From positions 36,029 through 100,028 of the forward strand of contig NZ_WYDS01000004.1 of the NCBI RefSeq assembly GCF_009914765.1: DNA of 64,000 bases, read 5' to 3'. Position numbers and translations under genes: made by a program. The notes under the pieces were generated by a model. That model saw only the letters and a program-made list of their open reading frames with translations. It searched no databases and was not told where the DNA came from. Shown one piece after another: positions 54,373-61,731 of this stretch; the first letter of the stretch is position 1, and each line of letters begins with the position of its first letter. Source of the stretch: Halodesulfovibrio sp. MK-HDV (lineage in GTDB: Bacteria; Desulfobacterota; Desulfovibrionia; Desulfovibrionales; Desulfovibrionaceae).

Positions 54373-54756
54373 TTACATTGTCAGCGCAAGGAATAATCCT
54401 GTGCAACCGAGAAATACTTCGAGAGCAAGATAAATCACCAGCAGCATGTTTGCTTTGCCATCGACACACCAGCTGACGGTGCGGCCAAATGCTAGTCCGA
54501 GCATAAATACCGTGAGTGATCCAAGTGCTGCCCTTGTGCCTATAAAACCCCAAAAAGCAAGCATCCAATACGCAATGTTGGCAAGATACAGACCCATTAT
54601 TGCACGGAAAATATTAGCCATATTTATTGTACGAACTTCAACGTTGTAGAGTTTTTTCAACGTCGTTTTCGGATAGAGCCCATAGCAAAGTGCAATAGGG
54701 AGCAGGCCTATTGAACTTATAAGTAAGAGCATCTCAGCAGGAGTCATCTCGGTCAT
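54373..54756 (-). CDS. DUF4345-like small membrane protein
   Basis: The 127-residue protein has four hydrophobic segments and the family-like motif YNVEVRTINMANIFRAIMGLYL after the first helix, as in DUF4345 proteins of unknown function. A second Met at residue 4 is an alternative start. It is upstream of the His-rich gene on the same strand with a gap of 127 bases, so cotranscription is possible. Assignment rests on the N-terminal pattern and topology. Confidence 0.7.
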   Translation of the reverse strand: MTEMTPAEMLLLISSIGLLPIALCYGLYPKTTLKKLYNVEVRTINMANIFRAIMGLYLANIAYWMLAFWGFIGTRAALGSLTVFMLGLAFGRTVSWCVDGKANMLLVIYLALEVFLGCTGLFLALTM

Positions 54757-54982
54757 TTCAACCCCCTGACAAACGGATTTGAGTTATTTTGTTAATCGTC
54801 TGTTACTGCCGCAATGAGCGGTAGGCAGATGACATGTGTCTCTGTGCTCCTCCTATTTTGGCAGGCTGTGGCTTCTCCCGCATTTATATAAAGTAATCTA
54901 ATAACGAGGGCAGATTAACATCTTGACTATGATAATGGATTTCAATATCAAAAAAAGCGATACAAAAAGGTAGGGACGGTTT

Positions 54983-56098
54983 GTGAAAGAAAACGTGTTT
55001 AACCGCGAGGCAAAAGTTATCCGTAAAGCACGCTCGTTATTGTCGGGAGATGTGTTTCAACAGGAAGACGGAAAACAAAGCTATCGGGACTTGCTTATGG
55101 AGTACGAGAAATTAGTACGTCAGAGTAAGCGGTTATTGAAGATGGGGGACAGGATGCAACACGCACTATCTTCATTAAATGAAGAATTGCAATTGCGTGA
55201 GCAGACGTATCGGGGAATTTTTGAAAATGCGACGGAGGGCATTTACCGTACAGATGCACAGGGGACATTGCTTGAGGTAAATACGGCGCTTGCGAATATG
55301 CTGGGTTATAAATCTGCAGAAGAATATTTAGTCAGTGCGGATGAAATTGGGACTGCTTTTAATAATCATCATGTGCTTGGTCAGTACAACGAAATGTTGA
55401 ACAGCAAACAGGTGGTGAAGGGGATGCAGGCAAAACTGCGTTGCGCAGAAGGCGATACCGTTTGGGCAGAAATTAATGCCGGTGTTATTGAGTCCCAGTC
55501 TGCTGAAGGGAAACAGGTTGCCGGTGTTGTAGGCGTTATTGCGGATATTACAGAACGTAAACGGATGATGCGCGAAATGTGCAGACTTGCCCGTACGGAT
55601 TGCCTGACCAGCCTCTGGAATCGAGGATACTTTGTAGAACTTGCAACACAGGAAATTGTTCGTTGTAAGCGATTCGATAACGATCTCTCCATACTTCTTG
55701 TGGATGTTGATTACTTCAAACGGGTGAATGACAGATTCGGGCATGACGTAGGTGACAAAGTTCTCGTGGGCGTCGCTGATACTCTGCGGGAAACATTGCG
55801 AGAAGTGGATGTTATTGCACGGTTCGGGGGGGAAGAATTCGTTGTGATGCTGCCGGATACAGGACTTCAGGCAGCACAGCAGGCAGCGCGCAGAGTGCGT
55901 AATGCCATGCGTGAGCAAGTTTTTGCGTATGATCAGAAGCATCCTATAAAAGTCACGGTGAGCATTGGCGTAACAGCGTATCAAGATTCGTCAACGAGTT
56001 TGGACTTGCTTCTTAAACGTGCTGATACCGCAATGTATTCTGCAAAGCATAAAGGGCGTGACAGGGTGGAATATTGCCCTTTGGATTCTGTGGGGTAG
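54983..56098 (+). CDS. PAS-GGDEF diguanylate cyclase (SiaD-position)
   Basis: The 371-residue protein has an N-terminal helical region (about 30-75), a PAS domain (about 75-190; IFENATEGIYRTDAQGTLLE) and a GGDEF domain (about 205-365). The active-site motif is ARFGGEEFVVML, with upstream LLVDVDYFKRVNDRFGHDVGD, so it should make c-di-GMP from two GTP. No RxxD inhibitory site is evident just before GGEEF. The GTG start follows agggacgg. It leads the cluster DGC-siaB-siaC-HD-siaA. In Pseudomonas SiaABCD, the cyclase SiaD is activated by unphosphorylated SiaC. By position this is the SiaD equivalent. Confidence 0.88.
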   Translation: MKENVFNREAKVIRKARSLLSGDVFQQEDGKQSYRDLLMEYEKLVRQSKRLLKMGDRMQHALSSLNEELQLREQTYRGIFENATEGIYRTDAQGTLLEVNTALANMLGYKSAEEYLVSADEIGTAFNNHHVLGQYNEMLNSKQVVKGMQAKLRCAEGDTVWAEINAGVIESQSAEGKQVAGVVGVIADITERKRMMREMCRLARTDCLTSLWNRGYFVELATQEIVRCKRFDNDLSILLVDVDYFKRVNDRFGHDVGDKVLVGVADTLRETLREVDVIARFGGEEFVVMLPDTGLQAAQQAARRVRNAMREQVFAYDQKHPIKVTVSIGVTAYQDSSTSLDLLLKRADTAMYSAKHKGRDRVEYCPLDSVG

Positions 56099-56165
56099 AT
56101 GGAAATGACAAATAAACGAGATGGCAGAGGGCGTAATGGTCACATGCGGCATTGAGAGGGAACAG

Positions 56166-56711
56166 ATGGATTTCGAACACCAGAGACAGCAGTTCGAGCG
56201 GGATGAAGGTGTCATTTTTTATTTTAATGGGCCGGTTTCCCAGAGCGTTGTGGAAGGAATTGGCGATGCCGTTCGGGCTAAGATGCGCCATGATGCTGTG
56301 GGAATTGGTGTTACGCAAAAAGTGTTCACCATTCTTATCGAACAGATGCAGAACATTGTTCGGTATTCCACTGACCGGTTGATGGAAGACGAATTCGGTG
56401 CAGAGGCAGCTCGAGGGCAGGTAATTATCGGGCAGAATGGTGACGGTTCATACTTTATTTCAAGTGGTAATAGAATCCGTAGCGAAGATGCCACTGATTT
56501 GTATAAGCGCATTGAGCACGTCCGGTATATGTCTCCTGATGAGCTAAAGGTGCTCTATAAGGAGCAGCGTCGAAAGGCGAAAAACGGTTCAGAAAAAGGC
56601 GCCGGACTCGGTTTGATTGAAATGGCTCGCAAGTCCGGAAAGCCGCTTGATTTTGCCATAGAGCCGCTGGATGACGAGACATCTTTTTTTTCAATGAAGG
56701 TAACAGCATAG
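56166..56711 (+). CDS. siaB: SiaB-family protein kinase
   Basis: The 181-residue protein resembles SiaB (DUF6272), a GHKL-type kinase that phosphorylates SiaC. Visible features are an N-terminal VIFYFNGPVSQSVVEGIGDA, the N-box-like EQMQNIVRYSTDR, and the glycine-rich lid GSEKGAGLGLIEMARKSG. The start at 56166 has a strong gagaggg site; the frame is open 15 codons further upstream, but the added residues are not family-like. The siaC gene follows after nine bases. Confidence 0.87.
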   Translation: MDFEHQRQQFERDEGVIFYFNGPVSQSVVEGIGDAVRAKMRHDAVGIGVTQKVFTILIEQMQNIVRYSTDRLMEDEFGAEAARGQVIIGQNGDGSYFISSGNRIRSEDATDLYKRIEHVRYMSPDELKVLYKEQRRKAKNGSEKGAGLGLIEMARKSGKPLDFAIEPLDDETSFFSMKVTA

Positions 56712-56720
56712 GTCGTTCTG

Positions 56721-57104
56721 ATGGAAGAATTTATTGTTGTTGAGACAAAGTCCTCACCACGAATAGCGTTTAATCCTTTGACGCATTGTCATGAGATTAC
56801 CGGTGAATCGTACCCTGAAAATTGTTCAAAATTTTATGGCCCCATGTTTGAGTGGCTTGAAACATATTTGGGTAATGTCAGCAGTGTCAGGCTCGAGCTC
56901 TCAATAGATATTTTGTACTTTAATAGCTCCAGTTCAAAAGTTTTTATGGATTTGTTTGATCTTCTCGATGATGCCGCGTCGTTAAACACGGATGTTGTTG
57001 TTAATTGGCGCTACCATGAGGATAACGAACTGGCTTTGGAATGCGGTGAAGAATTTATGGAAGATGTTCAAAACATACATTTTAATCTGGTGAGCTATCA
57101 GTAG
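56721..57104 (+). CDS. siaC: SiaC-family regulatory phosphoprotein
   Basis: The 127-residue protein matches SiaC (DUF1987). The conserved segment LSIDILYFNSSSSKVFMDLF, near residues 60-80, holds the phosphorylation region; SiaC of Pseudomonas is phosphorylated on a Thr at the equivalent place, here likely one of the serines. Unphosphorylated SiaC activates the diguanylate cyclase; SiaB phosphorylates it and SiaA removes the phosphate. It is nine bases after siaB, so cotranscribed. Confidence 0.87.
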   Translation: MEEFIVVETKSSPRIAFNPLTHCHEITGESYPENCSKFYGPMFEWLETYLGNVSSVRLELSIDILYFNSSSSKVFMDLFDLLDDAASLNTDVVVNWRYHEDNELALECGEEFMEDVQNIHFNLVSYQ

Positions 57105-57154
57105 GCGGGGTGTCTTTTGTCTTTGCATTTACGCCACTCTTTGTGCGGTGACAT

Positions 57155-57841
57155 ATGACAATAATGGATGTTCCCATGGCAATAGGTGCTCTAGCTCAAC
57201 GTGAAGATAACCGGGTGCAGAGCGAGGTGCTCCGCTCGCTTCATTTGTTTGCAGAATCTTTGGGTAATGCCATTGATGCGAAAGATCACTGCACCTGTCT
57301 CCATTCTGAGGAAGTCGCAATTATTGCTCAGGCAATAGGAATACAACTGGAACTTTCGTCGATGGAAACACGGTTGCTCCATATTGCAGGACACTTGCAC
57401 GATATCGGAAAGATAGGGATTCCTGATTCCATTTTAAAAAAAGACAGTGCTCTCACGGATGAAGAGTATCAGGAAATTAAACTTCACCCGCAATTGGGTG
57501 CGGAGATTGTTACGCCAGTCATGGGGGCGGTGGGCAATGGCGAAATAGTCAAAGTCATCCTGCATCACCATGAGCGTTTTGATGGCAAAGGGTATCCAGA
57601 TGGCATTAGTGGATTCGATATTCCTTTAGGTGCGCGGATTATTGCCGTGGCTGATAGCCTTTCTGCCATGCTGCAAAACAGGCCGTATCGTGACGCTATG
57701 GAATATGGAGATGCTGTTGAAGAAATAATCCGATGTGCAGGAACGCAATTTGATCCTGTGATTGTCGCAGCCTTTGTGGAGATTAAGGACGGTGTGCACG
57801 ACCTTATTCAATCCATTCGCGGCGTCGGCGTTGCTGTGTGA
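57155..57841 (+). CDS. HD-GYP-like phosphodiesterase embedded in sia cluster
   Basis: The 228-residue single-domain protein has an HD pair in HIAGHLHDIGKIGIPDSILK near residues 78-95 and the HD-GYP hallmark HHHERFDGKGYPDGISG near 132-148, with GARIIAVADSLSAM after it. HD-GYP proteins hydrolyse c-di-GMP to pGpG or GMP. There is no receiver or sensor domain. Its place between siaC and siaA is not part of the Pseudomonas arrangement and suggests paired synthesis and degradation of c-di-GMP under the same switch. Start ATG 57155 has ggtgac upstream; Met4 is possible. Confidence 0.85.
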   Translation: MTIMDVPMAIGALAQREDNRVQSEVLRSLHLFAESLGNAIDAKDHCTCLHSEEVAIIAQAIGIQLELSSMETRLLHIAGHLHDIGKIGIPDSILKKDSALTDEEYQEIKLHPQLGAEIVTPVMGAVGNGEIVKVILHHHERFDGKGYPDGISGFDIPLGARIIAVADSLSAMLQNRPYRDAMEYGDAVEEIIRCAGTQFDPVIVAAFVEIKDGVHDLIQSIRGVGVAV

Positions 57842-57889
57842 CATCGATGACAAGTTATACGTAGTTTTATGAGCAGAGAGGGGGAGAAG

Positions 57890-59071
57890 ATGACTGTGCT
57901 GAGAAAAATTGTGGATACCATCGCATGGTCTACGATCAGCGGAAAAATGACCAGCCTGTTACTACTGCTGATTGTGGGAATACCATTGTGTATTCTCGTT
58001 ACAGGAGAAGAGCTTGGTCGAATAGAATTATACAATACTCTCGGAGCATGGGCGATTTTGGGGTTGATTGCTACGTGGCCTCTTTCGCGAGTATTATCGT
58101 ACTTGATTGCGCTGCGTCCTATTCAGGAGTTGAACGGGCTTTGCGTGGGAATGCAGAACGGAAATTTTACGCCCTTTGAAGAGTGTCCGCCCGAACCTTC
58201 CAATCAGGACGAATTACAGAAGTTACGGCATAATTTGTTCTGGATGGGGCATGTGATTGGTCGTCGGCAGTGCGAGTTACAAACAACAACGAATAAGTTG
58301 GAAGAAGCCCAACGGCAAAATAGAAGCTCGTTGGATTATGCAGAGGTAATTCAAAAAGCTTTTTTACCTCCAGCTGACGGGTTTACTGACCTGTTCAGCG
58401 ATTTCTTTTTGCTGTGGGAACAACGTGACGGTGTTGGCGGTGATGCATACTGGCGTAAAGAGACTGCGAACGGTTTTTTTGTGGCGGTTATTGATTGTAC
58501 CGGCCACGGAGTTCCCGGTGCTTTTATGACGCTGATTGTTCATTCCCTGCTGGATGGAATAGATATTCAGGCATATGAAAAAAATCCTGCAGGCGTCCTT
58601 TCGGCAATGAATGTTGCTATTAAAAAAGCGTTTCATTCGGACACAAAAAATGAGCGTCCAGATGATGGAATGGACTGCACCCTGTTGTATGTGGATAACA
58701 AACGAAATTCTATGTTTTTTGCGGGGGCACGTAACTACCTGTTTGTACGTCGACCTGACGGCAGTATCGAAGATTACAAGGGCGATAGAAAAGGTGTGGG
58801 AAATGAGCATACGCCAACGGATGCCGTTTTTACGAACCATGAAATTGAAATAGAAACCGGTACACGAATCTATATGCTCACGGACGGATTCATCGACCAG
58901 ATCGGAGAAGAGCGACGGTTGCCGTTTGGTCGAAAATTATTCCGCAATTTTATCGCGCAAGATTATGCCAGCTTTGAGGAACAGCGAGAGCAACTTCGAT
59001 TACTTTTTATTAGGTATCAAGGAACAGAAAAAAGGCGGGACGATTTACTCGTTCTGGGAGCGGAGTTGTAA
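57890..59071 (+). CDS. siaA: SiaA-like PP2C/SpoIIE protein phosphatase
   Basis: The 393-residue membrane protein has two hydrophobic helices near residues 20-40 and 55-80, a linker with a HAMP-like region, and a PP2C/SpoIIE phosphatase domain (about 165-390). Metal-binding motifs are RDGVGGDAYW, IDCTGHGVPGAFMTLI and MLTDGFIDQIGEE. SiaA dephosphorylates SiaC and so switches on the cyclase. Unlike Pseudomonas SiaA there is no large periplasmic sensor between the helices, so the input may be different. The start at 57890 follows a ggggga site; an ATG seven codons upstream is possible. Last gene of the sia-like cluster. Confidence 0.85.
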   Translation: MTVLRKIVDTIAWSTISGKMTSLLLLLIVGIPLCILVTGEELGRIELYNTLGAWAILGLIATWPLSRVLSYLIALRPIQELNGLCVGMQNGNFTPFEECPPEPSNQDELQKLRHNLFWMGHVIGRRQCELQTTTNKLEEAQRQNRSSLDYAEVIQKAFLPPADGFTDLFSDFFLLWEQRDGVGGDAYWRKETANGFFVAVIDCTGHGVPGAFMTLIVHSLLDGIDIQAYEKNPAGVLSAMNVAIKKAFHSDTKNERPDDGMDCTLLYVDNKRNSMFFAGARNYLFVRRPDGSIEDYKGDRKGVGNEHTPTDAVFTNHEIEIETGTRIYMLTDGFIDQIGEERRLPFGRKLFRNFIAQDYASFEEQREQLRLLFIRYQGTEKRRDDLLVLGAEL

Positions 59072-59209
59072 TTTAATTTTGCAAAGCGGTGTGGTTCACC
59101 TGCTGCGATGTTTGATTTTGTGTTTTGTTGGCAAAAAATAGTATATGGTAGGGACTCATACCTGCGTAATGACATTTGACACACTTTTTTAAAAGACAAG
59201 GTGTTTTGC

Positions 59210-60553
59210 ATGGTTAAAAATATTCTTCCCAAATCTCCTATTGCAGCAGCCGGAGTCGGCATTCTTGTGGGAGCTGGCATTGGCGGCATTAAAGGATGGT
59301 TAGGTGTCAGGCGCGGCGACACAACACAAAAAGAAGCTGTTGCAGGGGCTATTAAACAGGGATTGATGTTTGGTGGTATTGCAGCTGTTTCTACCCTTGC
59401 TTCTGGGAGTAAAGGTGGCGGTGCCGGACTGGCGACAATGGCAGTTATGGGTTTGAGTCGTGGGAGCAATGCGTTGCCTACGATGCTTATGGGCATGACT
59501 GGTGGTCGTGGCGGTGGCGGCGGAATGGGTGCCGGAGGCATGGGCGCAAGCAGCTTGGATTTTGGCAGCATGTTTAAAACAGGCGGCGGCCAAAGTGCTC
59601 AGGGTGGTCGTTCTGGGCAGAAAGGGCAAGGCGGTTCTTCTGGCAAAGGTGGACAAGCTGGTAACAATCAGCAGAGAACTCAGTCCGAAGATCGTAAAAA
59701 TATGTCAGGCACACCGTCTTCCGGTTCAATTTTGGATACGATTTCAAACGCTGTTGCTGACATGATCATTCCGGACGCCAAAACAGATACAACCCAAACT
59801 GCGCAGGTCGTTTCTGAGCCTGAAATGGTTCAAGATGAAGTGTCGGAGAAAGTAGAACCTACTGTGCAATCTGTTGTGATGGAATCAGAAGGTGATGCCG
59901 AAGGCATGCACGAAGACGGCATGGCTCTGCTAAACCAGAAAGGTCAAAAAGATCAGAAAGCTCAGGCAGACCAGAACAATCTGGCTGAGCGAACAAATCT
60001 GGCAGGCCAAAGAGATCAGACAGATCAAATAGATCCGGAAGACCAAACAGGCCCAATAGACCCAATAGACCCAATAGACGAGGCAGAGCAAACAAAGTTA
60101 GCAGGTCAAACAGATCCGGAAGATTTGATAGATGCAGAAGATTCTCGTGCTAAAAAAAATAAAATTAAAAAAGCCAAAGCAGGGCAAGCAACAAAAGCCG
60201 TAGCCTGCAAGGTATTCAGCATACAGTTTTATGGAGAATTTATGGATTTTACTACCGTAGCAAAATTGCGGAAATATTTATCGGTGAAACATCACCTTCC
60301 GGGCAGAATTCGTATCGCATTCGACAAATCAATTATCACAGATCCGGAAGCACTTGCGCTTGTAAAATCACCACCGAAAATGCCGGACGCAGTAAAAAAG
60401 ACCAGCCTGAATATTTTTTCTAAATCAATTGTTATTGAATACGACGCAAACCGCATTCCACCGCAGATGCTTGAGGATTTGATAAATGCACCTTCAGATG
60501 AAGTTGCGAGTGGTATTGTGGAAAAATTGTATGCTCTTTTATATGAAAGCTAA
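59210..60553 (+). CDS. Gly-rich, low-complexity protein with HMA-like C-terminal domain
   Basis: The roughly 447-residue protein has four parts. An N-terminal hydrophobic Gly/Ala region (VGILVGAGIGGIKGWLG, LMFGGIAAVSTLASG) could insert in membranes. A glycine-rich stretch covers about 95-155. A Gln/Asp/Pro-rich repeat region (about 245-315) is built on the DNA unit ccaatagac, present three times at 60053-60079. The last 90 residues (VKHHLPGRIRIAFDKSIITD...) resemble the HMA_2-type domains preceding P1B ATPases and the N-terminus of the ATPase at 61732. ATG 59210 follows aaggtg. Function is unknown; metal handling is inferred from the C-terminus and the neighbours. Confidence 0.7.
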   Translation: MVKNILPKSPIAAAGVGILVGAGIGGIKGWLGVRRGDTTQKEAVAGAIKQGLMFGGIAAVSTLASGSKGGGAGLATMAVMGLSRGSNALPTMLMGMTGGRGGGGGMGAGGMGASSLDFGSMFKTGGGQSAQGGRSGQKGQGGSSGKGGQAGNNQQRTQSEDRKNMSGTPSSGSILDTISNAVADMIIPDAKTDTTQTAQVVSEPEMVQDEVSEKVEPTVQSVVMESEGDAEGMHEDGMALLNQKGQKDQKAQADQNNLAERTNLAGQRDQTDQIDPEDQTGPIDPIDPIDEAEQTKLAGQTDPEDLIDAEDSRAKKNKIKKAKAGQATKAVACKVFSIQFYGEFMDFTTVAKLRKYLSVKHHLPGRIRIAFDKSIITDPEALALVKSPPKMPDAVKKTSLNIFSKSIVIEYDANRIPPQMLEDLINAPSDEVASGIVEKLYALLYES

Positions 60554-60573
60554 ATAGTTACTGTAATAACAAG

Positions 60574-60608
60574 TCCTTGCTTTGTGTGCAAAGCAGGGGC
60601 TTTTTTTA
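60574..60608 (+). terminator. Intrinsic terminator
   Basis: A 10-bp stem, ccttgctttg / caaagcaggg (one G-U), with a TGTG loop is followed by T7, 20 bases after the Gly-rich gene. Confidence 0.8.
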
Positions 60609-60623
60609 TATGTAAATAAGTTG

Positions 60624-60652
60624 TTGACGATGATAATCGTTTTCACTACAAC
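60624..60652 (+). promoter_or_regulatory. Sigma-70 promoter overlapped by a Fur box
   Basis: TTGACG (60624-60629), 17 bases, TACAAC (60647-60652) forms a promoter. The 19 bases 60626-60644 match the Fur consensus GATAATGATAATCATTATC at 15 positions and cover the end of the -35 and nearly all the spacer, the classic place for repression. It predicts iron-dependent repression of the gene at 60684 and perhaps those behind it. Confidence 0.65.
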
Positions 60653-60683
60653 GAGAGTATGAAATGCATGGAGGGACACACTG

Positions 60684-60953
60684 ATGGATAGAAATATTCA
60701 AGAAAGAGCAAAACGGTTTGCAGCGCAGTGCGATACATTGTCGTTTGTAGAAAGCTCCTGCGCATGCTCTGTTGGTGATGTTAAAAGACGCTCACGGAGC
60801 AGGGACTACGGTCTGTTGTTATCACTATGTGGTGTGATGGTTTGCAACCAGTTGAACCTTGGTGTCGGGCAGGCTGTATGTCATGGTGTTATGAAGGTGT
60901 GCATGAATAATATGTCGCATCAAGCGTACAATAACCAGTCATACAATAACTAG
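60684..60953 (+). CDS. Small cysteine-containing protein behind a Fur-type promoter
   Basis: The 89-residue protein has a CAC motif (SFVESSCACSVGDVKRRSRS) and a hydrophobic stretch (YGLLLSLCGVMVCNQLNLGV) followed by more Cys (AVCHGVMKVCMNN) and an Asn/Gln/Tyr-rich end. Seven cysteines in 89 residues with a possible membrane helix suggest a metal- or redox-linked role, but no family is recognised. A ggaggg site before the ATG and a Fur-box promoter 30 bases upstream support a real, iron-regulated gene. A terminator follows, so read-through would be needed to reach the ATPase genes. Confidence 0.65.
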   Translation: MDRNIQERAKRFAAQCDTLSFVESSCACSVGDVKRRSRSRDYGLLLSLCGVMVCNQLNLGVGQAVCHGVMKVCMNNMSHQAYNNQSYNN

Positions 60954-61025
60954 GCAATACTTCGTAGTCGTTGGTGTCCCTTTATATGAATACATATTTC
61001 TAGGTAGAGATCTTTTTGTCATAAG

Positions 61026-61062
61026 GTCTTTGCGATACAATCTATCGCAAAGGCTTTTTTTT
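61026..61062 (+). terminator. Intrinsic terminator between Fur-regulated gene and ATPase operon
   Basis: A 12-bp stem, gtctttgcgata / tatcgcaaaggc (one G-U), with a 5-base loop is followed by T8. It lies 73 bases after the small Cys-containing gene and 22 bases before the next start. Confidence 0.85.
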
Positions 61063-61083
61063 ATCCATATGGAGGCGCTTAGC

Positions 61084-61290
61084 ATGAAAGACATTTCAGA
61101 AAAATTGTTGTTAGTGGCGGCCGGCGCGGCTTTAGGGGCTGTCGGCTATCTTGCGTGGAAAAACAGAGACGAGCTTCATGAGTTACTAGATGTAGCTCTT
61201 GATAAGGGAAAGGAGCTCATGGAGCAGCAAGTGGAAGATTTAGGAGATCTTGTTCCTGAGTCAACGGTTGCAGAAGAAGGAGGTAACTAA
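61084..61290 (+). CDS. Small single-helix membrane protein upstream of P1B ATPase (1)
   Basis: The 68-residue protein has one Gly/Ala-rich membrane helix with GxxxG-type spacing (LLLVAAGAALGAVGYLAW) followed by a charged, probably helical tail (RDELHELLDVALDKGKELME) ending acidic. ATG 61084 has a perfect ggagg site. The next gene overlaps its stop by one base. Small single-helix proteins encoded beside P1B ATPases are known as PacL/DUF1490 chaperones in mycobacteria. The analogy here rests on size, topology and position, not demonstrated homology. Confidence 0.75.
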   Translation: MKDISEKLLLVAAGAALGAVGYLAWKNRDELHELLDVALDKGKELMEQQVEDLGDLVPESTVAEEGGN

Positions 61291-61652
61291 TGGCGGTGAA
61301 TAGATTAGCATACTTTTTTGCAGGCGCAGTGCTTGGTGCCGCAGGGCTGGCAATGGTCAAAAGCGGTAAGGGGCAGCAGCTTGTTTCCGGTATGATTCAT
61401 GGTGGCTGTGGGCTTACAGAAAACGTTCTTGCCCGTGTGGAAACCGTTAAAGAAGATATCGAAGATTACATGGCAGAGATCAAATACAAGGCTGAGCAAG
61501 GAAAAGAAGCCGCTTCTGGTGCAGATAAGCCAGAAGAACCTACCGCTCAGTCTGAATCTGCGTCAAAGAAAAAGCCGAATGTTGAGACGGACGAAGAGTT
61601 CGACGAAGAGTCGGAACTGCAGGGGGAAGATCCACGACAATTCTTTCGATAA
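61290..61652 (+). CDS. Small single-helix membrane protein upstream of P1B ATPase (2)
   Basis: The 120-residue protein has an N-terminal Gly/Ala-rich membrane helix (RLAYFFAGAVLGAAGLAMVK), a helical middle (TVKEDIEDYMAEIKYKAEQG) and an acidic tail (ETDEEFDEESELQGEDPRQF) that could bind cations. The helix resembles that of the preceding protein, so the pair may be a duplicated or hetero-oligomeric unit. Its ATG overlaps the previous stop (taATG) behind a strong aaggaggt site. The P1B ATPase starts 79 bases later. A chaperone or scaffold role for the pump is inferred. Confidence 0.75.
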   Translation: MAVNRLAYFFAGAVLGAAGLAMVKSGKGQQLVSGMIHGGCGLTENVLARVETVKEDIEDYMAEIKYKAEQGKEAASGADKPEEPTAQSESASKKKPNVETDEEFDEESELQGEDPRQFFR

Positions 61653-61731
61653 GAGGACTCAGTAATTTTTATATTCGCACGGAATATTGTGTGAGTTGTG
61701 GTGCATACGCACAACTAGTGGCGGAGAATAC

